From: Nostoc sp. FACHB-973 | Lineage (GTDB): Bacteria > Cyanobacteriota > Cyanobacteriia > Cyanobacteriales > Nostocaceae | Assembly: GCF_014698115.1 (NCBI RefSeq) | Contig: NZ_JACJSJ010000006.1 | Span: 62,001 to 126,000 of the forward strand | Length of the DNA: 64,000 bases | Direction: 5' to 3' | Part shown: positions 36,561 to 44,637 of the stretch, in pieces | How positions within the stretch are numbered: the first letter of the stretch is position 1 | Layout: each line of letters starts with the position of its first letter | Made by a program: the position numbers and the translations under genes | Notes under the pieces: model-generated | Database searches by the model: none | Seen by the model: only the letters and a program-made list of their open reading frames with translations | Told to the model about the DNA's origin: nothing

Positions 36561-38069
36561 ATGCCTTTTCCTAGATCTAGTGGCATTTTGCTGCATCCTA
36601 CTTCTTTTCCCAGTCGATTTGGCATTGGGGATTTAGGCTTAGAAGCCTATCGCTTCATTGATTTTCTCAAAGAAAGCCATCAACAATATTGGCAAGTTTT
36701 ACCCTTGGGTCCCACTGGATACGGCAATTCCCCGTATATGTGCTACTCAGCAATGGCGGGAAATCCTCTACTCGTTAGCCCAGAAAAATTGCTAGAGGAG
36801 GGTTTGCTAGTCGAAGAAGACTTTGCTAATTTACCAGCATTTCCGGTGGAAAAGGTAGATTTTGATCGGGTTGTGTCAATTAAGATTGGGCTACTCAAAA
36901 AAGCCTGTGAAAAGTTTAGAGTCAATGCTACGCCCATTCAACAGAAAGAGTTTGCAGGTTTTTGCGACAGCAAAGCCTATTGGCTAGATAATTATGCTTT
37001 ATTTATGGCGCTGAAAGATGCCAACAAGGGTGCAAGCTGGCATACATGGGAGCCAGAATTTGTCAAGCGTGAACCCGAAGCGTTGGATCAAGCACAGCGT
37101 CGCCTCAATGGAGAAATTTTTTATTACAAGTTTATCCAATTTCAGTTTTTCCGCCAGTGGTCTGACGTGAAAAGCTACGCCAACATGCGTGGTATAGACA
37201 TTATCGGCGATATCCCCATTTACGTTGCTCACGATAGTGCCGATGTGTGGGCGCATCCCGACATTTTTGCCTTAGACGAAGAGACAGGAGTTGCAGCCCA
37301 AATGGCAGGAGTTCCACCAGATTACTTTAGCGCCACCGGTCAATTGTGGGGTAACCCGGTTTATAACTGGGAGGAATTGCAAAAACAAGACTTTAAATGG
37401 TGGGTGCAGCGCTTTGAGGCCATGCTGGATTATGTAGATATAATTCGGATTGATCACTTCCGAGGCTTCGAGGCTTATTGGTCTGTACCCCAAGGCGAAG
37501 AAACAGCTATGAATGGCGAATGGGTGGAAGCGCCTGGAGAAGCTTTTTTTGAAGTTATTAGGCAGAAGTTGGGCAAGCTACCCGTATTGGCGGAAGATTT
37601 GGGAGTAATTACACCAGAGGTAGAAGCACTGCGAGACAAGTTTGAATTTCCGGGAATGAAAGTTTTGCAATTTGCCTTTGGTTCCGATCCCGGTAATCCG
37701 TTTTTACCATTCAATTACCCCCGAAATGCTGTAGTTTACACCGGAACTCATGATAATGACACAACTATAGGCTGGTTCAACAGCGCTAATGACTACGAAA
37801 AGCAAAACTTATTGCTTTATTTAGGTTGTATCAGTCCCGAAGGCGTCCACTGGGATTTAATTCGACTAGCATTGAGTTCCATTGCCAATCAAGCGATTAT
37901 TCCTTTGCAAGATGTTTTGGGATTAGGAAACGAAGCGCGGATGAATTTTCCTAGTACCGCTGAGGGTAACTGGGGGTGGCGTTATCAAGCAGCAGCGTTA
38001 ACAGAGGAATTAAGCTCAAGGCTGAAAGTTCTCACCAGACTCAATGGACGCGCCCCGCAAGAACACTGA
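36561..38069 (+). CDS. malQ: 4-alpha-glucanotransferase MalQ
   Basis: A GH77 enzyme of 502 residues, the common length of cyanobacterial/plant-type amylomaltases. It transfers glucan chains between maltodextrins in glycogen turnover. Seen are RSSGILLHPTSFPSRFGIGDLG, the catalytic aspartate region IIRIDHFRGFEAYW, the acid/base loop VLAEDLGVITPEV and YTGTHDNDTTIGW. It starts 15 bases from the longest possible frame of the divergent Nudix gene. It ends 90 bases before a convergent RodZ-like gene, with a hairpin repeat between. Confidence 0.96.
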   Translation: MPFPRSSGILLHPTSFPSRFGIGDLGLEAYRFIDFLKESHQQYWQVLPLGPTGYGNSPYMCYSAMAGNPLLVSPEKLLEEGLLVEEDFANLPAFPVEKVDFDRVVSIKIGLLKKACEKFRVNATPIQQKEFAGFCDSKAYWLDNYALFMALKDANKGASWHTWEPEFVKREPEALDQAQRRLNGEIFYYKFIQFQFFRQWSDVKSYANMRGIDIIGDIPIYVAHDSADVWAHPDIFALDEETGVAAQMAGVPPDYFSATGQLWGNPVYNWEELQKQDFKWWVQRFEAMLDYVDIIRIDHFRGFEAYWSVPQGEETAMNGEWVEAPGEAFFEVIRQKLGKLPVLAEDLGVITPEVEALRDKFEFPGMKVLQFAFGSDPGNPFLPFNYPRNAVVYTGTHDNDTTIGWFNSANDYEKQNLLLYLGCISPEGVHWDLIRLALSSIANQAIIPLQDVLGLGNEARMNFPSTAEGNWGWRYQAAALTEELSSRLKVLTRLNGRAPQEH

Positions 38070-38079
38070 GGAATGGGTG

Positions 38080-38160
38080 ATAGGGAGAGGGGGGAGATGG
38101 GGGAGATGAGGGAGAAAATACTACATCATCCTTCTCATCCCCCTCATCTCCCTCATCTCA
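38080..38160. repeat. GAGATGAGG hairpin repeat between convergent genes
   Basis: GAGATGAGGGAG (38103-38114) pairs with CTCCCTCATCTC (38148-38159). The hairpin covers the last bases of the RodZ-like gene and probably serves as a two-way terminator. Confidence 0.75.
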
Positions 38161-38988
38161 AAACTTGGGTTTAGCAGCCGCAATCCTAATTTCTTCTTCT
38201 TTCCCTAGTTCTCCCATTTCTTTGGCTTTCTCCTGATTAACGCTCATTAAAACACCACCAGCATTATCAGTTTTAACTGTTAATTGCTCTTGAGCTTTCC
38301 AAATGCGGTGAGTACCCTCTGGTAGAGTACCCTCAAACTCGGTTTTGCCATCAGCTACTACGCGAATCCAGGATGATGCTTTCAATGTAACGCCAATTTG
38401 TACAGCCTCTTTCTGTTTGGTATCGCTGACAGGTTGAACTTCTAGTGACTGTTTTGGTTTGGTTAGTTCTGGTTTGACTATTTCTGGTTTAACAATGGAC
38501 TTTTGTTGTGGGTATGGCTCGCTTTCGCTATTACTTGCTTGTAGTACGGCGTTATTTAATAAATGAGATAAGCCATTTACAGAGCATAAAATTAGCAATA
38601 TGTAAAGAAAGTAAAGATGAATAGGACGTAGTTGATTCAGAGGTGAAGTATTCGCCGTAGGTTGGGAGTTTACTTGTGGAGAATTGATCGGAAAAGTGTC
38701 AGCAAATTCGGCTCCATTCAAGCCCAGTGCGTCGGCAAATTGTCTGATTAAACCCTGAATATAAACTGGTTCTGGGAGATCGTTTAAATTACCTTCTTCG
38801 ATCGCCTGCAATAATCGTCGGGGAATCATGGTCAATATAACTACTTGTTCTAGAGATAGACCCTGTTCTTGACGTGATGCCCAAAGTTGAGCGCCTATTT
38901 CTGCCAACTTTTCAGATCTTTGTTGCTCTAATGAAAGTGGTAGCTGCTGATTATTTTTCTTTCTTGGCCATTTCATGCCTTCTGACAC
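38158..38988 (-). CDS. RodZ-like HTH membrane protein
   Basis: A 276-residue protein. Residues about 30-95 form the RodZ/HTH_25 domain (IGAQLWASRQEQGLSLEQVV, LLQAIEEGNLNDLPEPVYIQ). One transmembrane segment lies near 125-145 (IHLYFLYILLILCSVNGLSHL), then a Pro/Lys-rich linker. The C-terminal DUF4115 beta domain (about 195-260) includes VTLKASSWIRVVADGKTEFEG and LPEGTHRIW. RodZ links MreB to the cell-wall elongation machinery. This layout is typical, though the periplasmic part is shorter than in enterobacteria. Confidence 0.85.
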   Translation of the reverse strand: MSEGMKWPRKKNNQQLPLSLEQQRSEKLAEIGAQLWASRQEQGLSLEQVVILTMIPRRLLQAIEEGNLNDLPEPVYIQGLIRQFADALGLNGAEFADTFPINSPQVNSQPTANTSPLNQLRPIHLYFLYILLILCSVNGLSHLLNNAVLQASNSESEPYPQQKSIVKPEIVKPELTKPKQSLEVQPVSDTKQKEAVQIGVTLKASSWIRVVADGKTEFEGTLPEGTHRIWKAQEQLTVKTDNAGGVLMSVNQEKAKEMGELGKEEEIRIAAAKPKF

Positions 38989-39282
38989 TCCTTAACTCAA
39001 CTAAATCATTAATAGGTTGCTTGAACAGGAAAGAATTCAGAAGCCAGAATTCAGAATTCAGAATTCAGAATTCTCCAATCCAGAATCCAGTATGAATTTG
39101 TAGCTCTTTTTATGAAGAATAAACCGGTTTCAAATCCCTAAACAAATTTACGATTTGGTGAACCAACATTGCAAGAAGATTTTCTTCTATAAGTGATTGA
39201 CGCACTTAAGAGCGAACGCTCGCCATTGAGCCTCACCCAAAAGCTGGTCTACAATTAGCTGGCCGTCTCAAGCCCCACCTAC

Positions 39283-40071
39283 TTAAATTCCGAATTCTGA
39301 CTCCTGAATTCTGAATTCTGACTCCTGGCTTATTTGCTCTCGCAAAAAGCGAATTTCACGATCTTTGAGGAAACGATATTTACCCTCTGACAAAAAGGGT
39401 TCTTTTGGTGTTTGTAATTGAATTGAGCCGATCGCACTGCGATGCAGTTGGATTACTGGGTATCCTAATTGTTCAGCTATCCGGCGAATTTGGCGATTTC
39501 TTCCCTCCTGTAAGACAATTTCTAAAAGACTTCCTTGGGCACAACGTTCTAGCAGCTGTACTTTAGCGGGTCGTGTTTTTCTACCATCCAATACCACACC
39601 CTGACGCCACATCCGCAATACTGGTTCTGGAGGATGGCCTTTTACCAAAACGCGATATGTCTTGGAAATGCTGTGACGTGGATGAGTTAGTCCAAATGTC
39701 AAGTCTCCGTCATTTGTCAGGATTAATGCTCCTGTGGAGTCTGCATCTAGACGCCCAACTGGATGAATACCTGAACCCTCTCGTAATTCTTTCGGTAATA
39801 GATCCAGAACAGTCGGTCTTTGGTGAGGATCGTAGCAAGTTGAAACTACTCCAGCTGGTTTGTGCAACAACAGATAAATCAAAGCTGGACGCTGGTTTCC
39901 AGATATCAGTTTGCCATCAATAGCGATCGCATCTTTTTCGGGATCAACTTTTTGACCTAAATGTGCCAATACCCCATTGATCCGCACCCGTGATTGCCTA
40001 ATCATTTCTTCAGCTTCACGACGTGAGGCAATACCCCATTGAGCGAGAATTTTTTGTAACCGTGCCTCCAT
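39283..40071 (-). CDS. rluB: 23S rRNA/RsuA-type pseudouridine synthase (RluB-like)
   Basis: A 262-residue enzyme. An N-terminal S4 RNA-binding domain (about 1-60, RLQKILAQWGIASRREAEEM) is followed by the catalytic domain with GRLDADSTGALILTNDG (catalytic Asp), LTHPRHSISKTYRV and LQEGRNRQIRRIAEQLGYPV. RluB/RsuA enzymes isomerise one uridine in rRNA. The exact target (23S position 2605 or 16S 516) is not certain from sequence alone. The last about 15 residues (ESEFRIQESEFGI) are read from a tandem CAGAATTC-type spacer repeat, so the original stop has been displaced. Confidence 0.87.
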   Translation of the reverse strand: MEARLQKILAQWGIASRREAEEMIRQSRVRINGVLAHLGQKVDPEKDAIAIDGKLISGNQRPALIYLLLHKPAGVVSTCYDPHQRPTVLDLLPKELREGSGIHPVGRLDADSTGALILTNDGDLTFGLTHPRHSISKTYRVLVKGHPPEPVLRMWRQGVVLDGRKTRPAKVQLLERCAQGSLLEIVLQEGRNRQIRRIAEQLGYPVIQLHRSAIGSIQLQTPKEPFLSEGKYRFLKDREIRFLREQISQESEFRIQESEFGI

Positions 40072-40204
40072 GTAGAAATTGCTGATTTACTGTTAACTAT
40101 TAAATGATATTTGCATTTTGTAGTGACTAGGCATAAATGTTACATTTAAGCTTTGTTTAAATTCCTCAGTTGTTGAGCAAATACTCATAAACTCCAGTGG
40201 TTAG

Positions 40205-40918
40205 ATGTCAGAGCAAAATTCCCAAACAACAAATGTAAACAAAATCCGAATAATTACGCAAGTACTCACAACAGCATTAAAGCTGTGGTTGAGGGCCCAA
40301 GTCAGCCAGATATCTGAACTAGAAGTGGAGATTAAAGCCAGCGATCGCCAAATTATCTCTGGACGCATTCCTTCGGTATCTATTTTTGCTACTCATGCAG
40401 TTTATCAAGGACTCCTAATTACAGAAATTCAATTAATGGCAGAAAATATTCAGGTCAACATCGGGTCAATACTTAAGGGGCAGCCCTTGCGACTGTTACA
40501 AACAGTACCAGTTGTTGGCGATTTGACCATAGACGAGAAAGATCTCAATGCTTCTCTCTCATCTGACTTATTATCGACTGCTTTAAGCGATCTACTGGTT
40601 AAGGTTTTACCAACACATTGCCCAAAAACGCAATCCATTAATTGGCAAGAAATTATTCTTGAGAACAACCAAATTATACTGCTCGGTTTTAGAGTCACCA
40701 ATAGTGAAACAACACCTCTCAAAATCTGTCTGGGCTTGCAGTTACTCAATGGTCATGAGTTGCAACTGACAGATATCCAAATCAAGGATGACCAAAAAGA
40801 TTTATTCCAGGACAATCATGAGTACAATTTCGATCTTGGCTCAGATGTTGATATCCAAGAATTAACGCTGATCCCAGGCAAGCTAGTGTGTCGTGGGCGG
40901 ATTAACGTTAACCCGTAA
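40205..40918 (+). CDS. DUF2993 protein
   Basis: A 237-residue protein with the cyanobacterial/actinobacterial LmeA-like DUF2993 pattern. It has KLWLRAQVSQISELEVEIKA, ISGRIPSVSIFATHAVYQGL and a long run of beta strands (ITEIQLMAENIQVNIGSI), then DLTIDEKDLNASL. There is no signal peptide. Family members are proposed to bind lipids, but the function is unproven in cyanobacteria. It stands alone, convergent with cdsA across a repeat-filled spacer. Confidence 0.82.
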   Translation: MSEQNSQTTNVNKIRIITQVLTTALKLWLRAQVSQISELEVEIKASDRQIISGRIPSVSIFATHAVYQGLLITEIQLMAENIQVNIGSILKGQPLRLLQTVPVVGDLTIDEKDLNASLSSDLLSTALSDLLVKVLPTHCPKTQSINWQEIILENNQIILLGFRVTNSETTPLKICLGLQLLNGHELQLTDIQIKDDQKDLFQDNHEYNFDLGSDVDIQELTLIPGKLVCRGRINVNP

Positions 40919-41122
40919 AAGGGACTGGGGATTGGGGATTGGGGATTGGGGAGTGGGGAGTAGGGAGATGGGGGTGAATCCAGTTCAGAGGTCGATGAAT
41001 GAGTCTTTGAGCCTAATACTTCAAATTATTACTCTCCCTTATCTCCCCATCTCCCTACCTCCCTACCTCCCTACTCCCCACTCCCCAATCCCCAGTCCCC
41101 AGTCCCCAGTCCCCAATCCCTT
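40919..41122. repeat. GGGGATT / AATCCCC heptamer repeat cluster
   Basis: GGGATTGGGGATTGGGG units on the left are mirrored by CCCCAATCCCCAGTCCCC units on the right, so the spacer between the convergent genes folds into a long hairpin. It likely stops transcription both ways. Confidence 0.88.
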
Positions 41123-42013
41123 TCACCCATCGACGATCAGCGGCAAAAGTAGGGTTACGAAATAGTAAACCAAAGGTGCTGTAAAAATATAACTATCAGT
41201 ACGGTCTAAAATACCACCGTGGCCAGGGATTAACTGTCCAGAATCCTTGACTCCAGCATCCCGCTTCAGCATAGACTCGGTGAGATCCCCTAAAAGGCTA
41301 GCAATACCAATCAGCAAACCCAACGCTAAACCAGTCAACAAAGATCTAGGCAAGTGCAGATAATAGGCTCCAGCTAAAGCTACAGCAACACTGGAAGTAA
41401 TACCAAACACAGCACCTTCTACGGTTTTTTTCGGACTAATCTCAGACAAACGGGTTTTGCCAAAGAATTTGCCGATTGTGTAAGCACCGATATCGGCTGC
41501 CCAAATACATAACAACGTCAGCAGTGTTGCTGTAAAACCTTGTGGTAAAGAGGTAGAATTTGCCTTTTCCCAGAAATCTGCCCAGGTTGTAGGCCAGTAA
41601 GCTCCTAAAGGTAGATTGCTAAATGTGGCACTATCAATTGCTCGCAACCGCACCCAATAACTCGGTAAATAGCCTACGTAAAATAGCCCCATAATCGAAG
41701 CGGAAATATCGGCGATGGTGGCAAATTTGGGTTGAAACAGCAGGTAAAAACAAATCAGTGTGCCAGCTATTGGCATCACAGCATCAGCTAAACTGCCATC
41801 AAGGGTACAAATCACTAGCAAGACTTGGCTCGCAGCCATAGTGGTTTTAGCAGCGGGAGCAATGCCTCTGGCTCGCACCAAATTAAAATATTCCTGTTGA
41901 CCCAAAAAGACGATAACCGCAAACATGATGGTAAAGTACCAACCCCCTAAAAGGGTCGCACAAAGAGCAAGAGCGATCGCAATAATTCCACTAATAATCC
42001 GAGACCAAGGCAT
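41123..42013 (-). CDS. cdsA: Phosphatidate cytidylyltransferase CdsA
   Basis: A 296-residue polytopic inner-membrane enzyme that makes CDP-diacylglycerol from phosphatidic acid and CTP. The C-terminal CDP-alcohol signature is complete: SLLGDLTESMLKRDAGVKDS followed by GQLIPGHGGILDRTDSY. Several hydrophobic helices precede it. It opens with MPWSRIISGIIAIALALCATLL. The gene is bracketed by heptamer repeat clusters on both sides. Confidence 0.95.
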   Translation of the reverse strand: MPWSRIISGIIAIALALCATLLGGWYFTIMFAVIVFLGQQEYFNLVRARGIAPAAKTTMAASQVLLVICTLDGSLADAVMPIAGTLICFYLLFQPKFATIADISASIMGLFYVGYLPSYWVRLRAIDSATFSNLPLGAYWPTTWADFWEKANSTSLPQGFTATLLTLLCIWAADIGAYTIGKFFGKTRLSEISPKKTVEGAVFGITSSVAVALAGAYYLHLPRSLLTGLALGLLIGIASLLGDLTESMLKRDAGVKDSGQLIPGHGGILDRTDSYIFTAPLVYYFVTLLLPLIVDG

Positions 42014-42019
42014 AGAAGT

Positions 42020-42127
42020 ACTGGGGACTGGGGATTGGGTATTGGGGATTGGGGATTGGGGATTGGGGATTGGGGATTGGGAAAACTCTTCCGTAATTCC
42101 CAGTCCCCAGTTCCTAGTCCCCAGTCC
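42020..42127. repeat. GGGGATT heptamer repeat cluster
   Basis: Eight or so GGGGATT/GGGGACT units (42022-42080) with an inverted CCCAGTCCCCAG part (42100-42127), placed between cbiT and cdsA. The cbiT stop lies at its edge. Confidence 0.85.
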
Positions 42128-42730
42128 CTAATCCAGTTTCTCACCACTGAGGATAAAAATGGGATCGACGGAGGTAAAGGTTTGAGAAAAGCCGCGCGTT
42201 TCTAGGCGGTTAACCGCAGATTGGACGACTTCGATATTTCTAGCCCTTAATAGGGAAAAACTCTGGGAAATAGCATACAGACTTTCTAGATTAGCAGCTG
42301 TGGCTACAACCCGACCTGATGCCGGTAAATATTGCCAAGCAGCTTGCAAAATTTCTTGAATGGGGCGTCCTCCCTCAATACAAACCCGGTGAGGGGTCAC
42401 CTTGAGATCCTGCAAACACTCTGGGGCGCTACCTTCAATGACTTCGACGTTTTTCACTTCAAAGCGATCGCAGTTACGCTTAATTAGATTAGCTACTTCT
42501 TCATCCCTTTCGACAGCGATAATCTTTCCTTTTGGACACAGCAATCCCACTTCTACGGGAATTGTACCCGTCCCAGCACCAATGTCCCACAACACCGAAT
42601 TTGGTTGTAGCCGCAGTTGAGAAATTAACAACAGTCGGACTTCTCGCTGGCTCAGGGGAATTCCTGGCAAATGCTCGAACAATTCATCGGGAATACCAGG
42701 GGTAATATAAGGCCAAAGTTGGGAAGGCAT
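42128..42730 (-). CDS. cbiT: Cobalt-precorrin-6B methyltransferase/decarboxylase subunit CbiT
   Basis: A 200-residue SAM-dependent methyltransferase. The glycine-rich SAM loop WDIGAGTGTIPVEVGLL is preceded by the CbiT-typical PGIPDELFEHLPGIPLSQRE and VRLLLISQLRL. A VERDEE acidic loop and CIEGGRPIQEIL complete the family pattern. CbiT methylates C-15 and decarboxylates the C-12 acetate in anaerobic-type corrin synthesis. The CbiE partner is not adjacent. Upstream is the divergent kinase gene, about 95 bases away. Confidence 0.9.
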   Translation of the reverse strand: MPSQLWPYITPGIPDELFEHLPGIPLSQREVRLLLISQLRLQPNSVLWDIGAGTGTIPVEVGLLCPKGKIIAVERDEEVANLIKRNCDRFEVKNVEVIEGSAPECLQDLKVTPHRVCIEGGRPIQEILQAAWQYLPASGRVVATAANLESLYAISQSFSLLRARNIEVVQSAVNRLETRGFSQTFTSVDPIFILSGEKLD

Positions 42731-42825
42731 AGAACTACGTAATTATACTAAAGATATTGGCAAACTAAATTGAAAAGCCATAAGCTATGAAGATTTTTCT
42801 TTCTTTAGCCCTATAACAAACCATA

Positions 42826-44271
42826 ATGATTGGCGAAATATTAGGCGAACTTTACGAAGTTCAGCAGCTATTAGGAAAAAAAGCCGGACGGCGGACGCTG
42901 TTAGCTCGTGACTTGAAAACTCAGAAATTAGTCGTTATCAAGTTACTCTCTTTTAGTAGTGACTTTGAATGGGATGATCTCAAGCTGTTTGAGCGGGAAG
43001 CCCAAACCCTAAAATCTTTATCACATCCCTCTATTCCTGAGTATTTAGACTATTTTGAAGTAAATTTACCTACAATCAAAGGATTTGCTCTAGTACAGAG
43101 TTATATCCCAGCACAAACTTTAGAGCAATACTTACAAACTGGGCGGACTTTTACGGAAGCTGAAATCAGACAGATAGCCAAAGCTCTTTTAGAAATTCTT
43201 ATTTACTTACATGGGTTGCATCCGCCTGTAATCCATCGTGATATTAAGCCTAGCAATATTTTATTGGGCGTAGACGCGCCAAGCACAGCTTACCGGAGGC
43301 ATCGCTCTGGTAATAATGTCGGTGGAGTTTATCTGATAGATTTTGGTTCGGTGCAAACTGTCCTCGCTACAGAAGGTGGGACTAGGACTGTGGTGGGAAC
43401 CTATGGCTATATGCCACAGGAGCAATTTGGCGGGCGCACCGTTCCCGCTTCTGATCTCTATAGTTTAGGCGCGACGTTAATTTATTTGGTGACGGGTACT
43501 CACCCAGCGGATTTACCCCAAAAGGATTTTCGCGTTCAGTTCGAGCAAGTAGCTAATGTCAGTCCCAGCTTTACCAATTGGTTAAAGTGGATGGTTGAAC
43601 CCAGTTTAGAACGGCGTTTGAGTTCTGCTACCGAAGCGATGTCTACGATGGGCTTTGCCTACGCAGTTTTAGAAAAACCAGAGTCGAGAAACTCACCTGT
43701 TTTAGTTGTTGGTAAACCACATGGGAGTAAAATTCAATTAACGAAAAATGAAGATTTTCTGGAAATTATCGTTCCACCAGCCGATTTTGATCTATCAATA
43801 GCATTCACAGGTTTATTTGCGATCGCCTGGAATTCATTTATCCTATTTTGGACAATTGGCGCCCTCTCGGTCTCTTTTCCTACCAACATCCCCTTTGCTT
43901 TGTTCTCACTTCCCTTTTGGGGTGTTGGCTTTCTTCTGGCCTATACATTTTTCTTTCATTTATTTGGACGCATCTGCTTACGCCTCAATTCTGAACAAAT
44001 TGCCCTCAGCTGGGAGTTATTTGCTTGGAAATTTTATCGTCCCCGTGCTTCGTCAAGACAAAGTATTACGAAGTTGGTTTACATTCCAAAGCATTTTACT
44101 CAAGACTCTCAAGGCACTAGAATTGCCATTCCAGCACAATTGGATATTTGGACAGGAGTAAAAAAATATCAACTTGGTAATATTACTGCTGCTATTAAAT
44201 CTGAAGCAGAACTGGAATGGCTAGCTCATGAATTAAGCGATTGGTTGGGTATACCAATTACCAGAGTATAG
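42826..44271 (+). CDS. Serine/threonine protein kinase with C-terminal membrane domain
   Basis: A 481-residue protein. The eukaryotic-type kinase domain (about 8-280) has Lys in VVIKLLSF, catalytic HRDIKPSN (His137, Asp139), DFGS magnesium loop and GTYGYMPQEQF. Two hydrophobic segments (about 325-345 and 355-380) follow, then a cytoplasmic-looking beta domain. Kinases of this SpkC/D-like layout are common in Nostoc. Residues about 149-160 (VDAPSTAYRRHR) interrupt the usual LLG-RSGN stretch and are encoded by a dispersed GCGTAGACGCGCC-type repeat inserted in frame. The loop is surface-exposed in kinases, so activity may survive. Substrate unknown. Confidence 0.88.
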   Translation: MIGEILGELYEVQQLLGKKAGRRTLLARDLKTQKLVVIKLLSFSSDFEWDDLKLFEREAQTLKSLSHPSIPEYLDYFEVNLPTIKGFALVQSYIPAQTLEQYLQTGRTFTEAEIRQIAKALLEILIYLHGLHPPVIHRDIKPSNILLGVDAPSTAYRRHRSGNNVGGVYLIDFGSVQTVLATEGGTRTVVGTYGYMPQEQFGGRTVPASDLYSLGATLIYLVTGTHPADLPQKDFRVQFEQVANVSPSFTNWLKWMVEPSLERRLSSATEAMSTMGFAYAVLEKPESRNSPVLVVGKPHGSKIQLTKNEDFLEIIVPPADFDLSIAFTGLFAIAWNSFILFWTIGALSVSFPTNIPFALFSLPFWGVGFLLAYTFFFHLFGRICLRLNSEQIALSWELFAWKFYRPRASSRQSITKLVYIPKHFTQDSQGTRIAIPAQLDIWTGVKKYQLGNITAAIKSEAELEWLAHELSDWLGIPITRV

Positions 44272-44406
44272 AGCAAAAATCACTCTTAAAATTTGATCAA
44301 ATTTTTTTTCTAATAAAGGATATTCAGCTAGGCAGCTTTCCTGAGCATTCCCTTCTTTGCTCATGAATGTTTATAGTTAATTACAGATGCTGTAGAGGAA
44401 ACTTAT

Positions 44407-44580
44407 ATGTTTGGACTGGGATTACCGGAAATAAGTGTAATTGCCATAGTAGCTATTTTAATTTTTGGCCCAAAAAAAATTCCGGAATTGGGAACTGCAC
44501 TGGGTAAAACCCTACGCGGCTTTAAAGAGGAGATGAAAACTCCCAGTGACGAAACCAATCCGGAACAAGATAAACAATAG
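44407..44580 (+). CDS. tatA: Sec-independent translocase TatA/E
   Basis: A 57-residue protein: a short N-terminal membrane helix (MFGLGLPEISVIAIVAILIF), then the invariant FGPKKIPELG hinge and amphipathic helix LGKTLRGFKEEMK with a short acidic tail. This is diagnostic of TatA/TatE, the pore-forming subunit that exports folded proteins across the cytoplasmic or thylakoid membrane. The ATG is at 44407. It sits alone between the kinase and cphA; tatC and tatB are not seen. Confidence 0.93.
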   Translation: MFGLGLPEISVIAIVAILIFGPKKIPELGTALGKTLRGFKEEMKTPSDETNPEQDKQ

Positions 44581-44637
44581 TCAAGGGTCAAGGGTGAAAA
44601 TCTTTGAGATGCTTGACTTTTAACCCTTGACTTTTGA

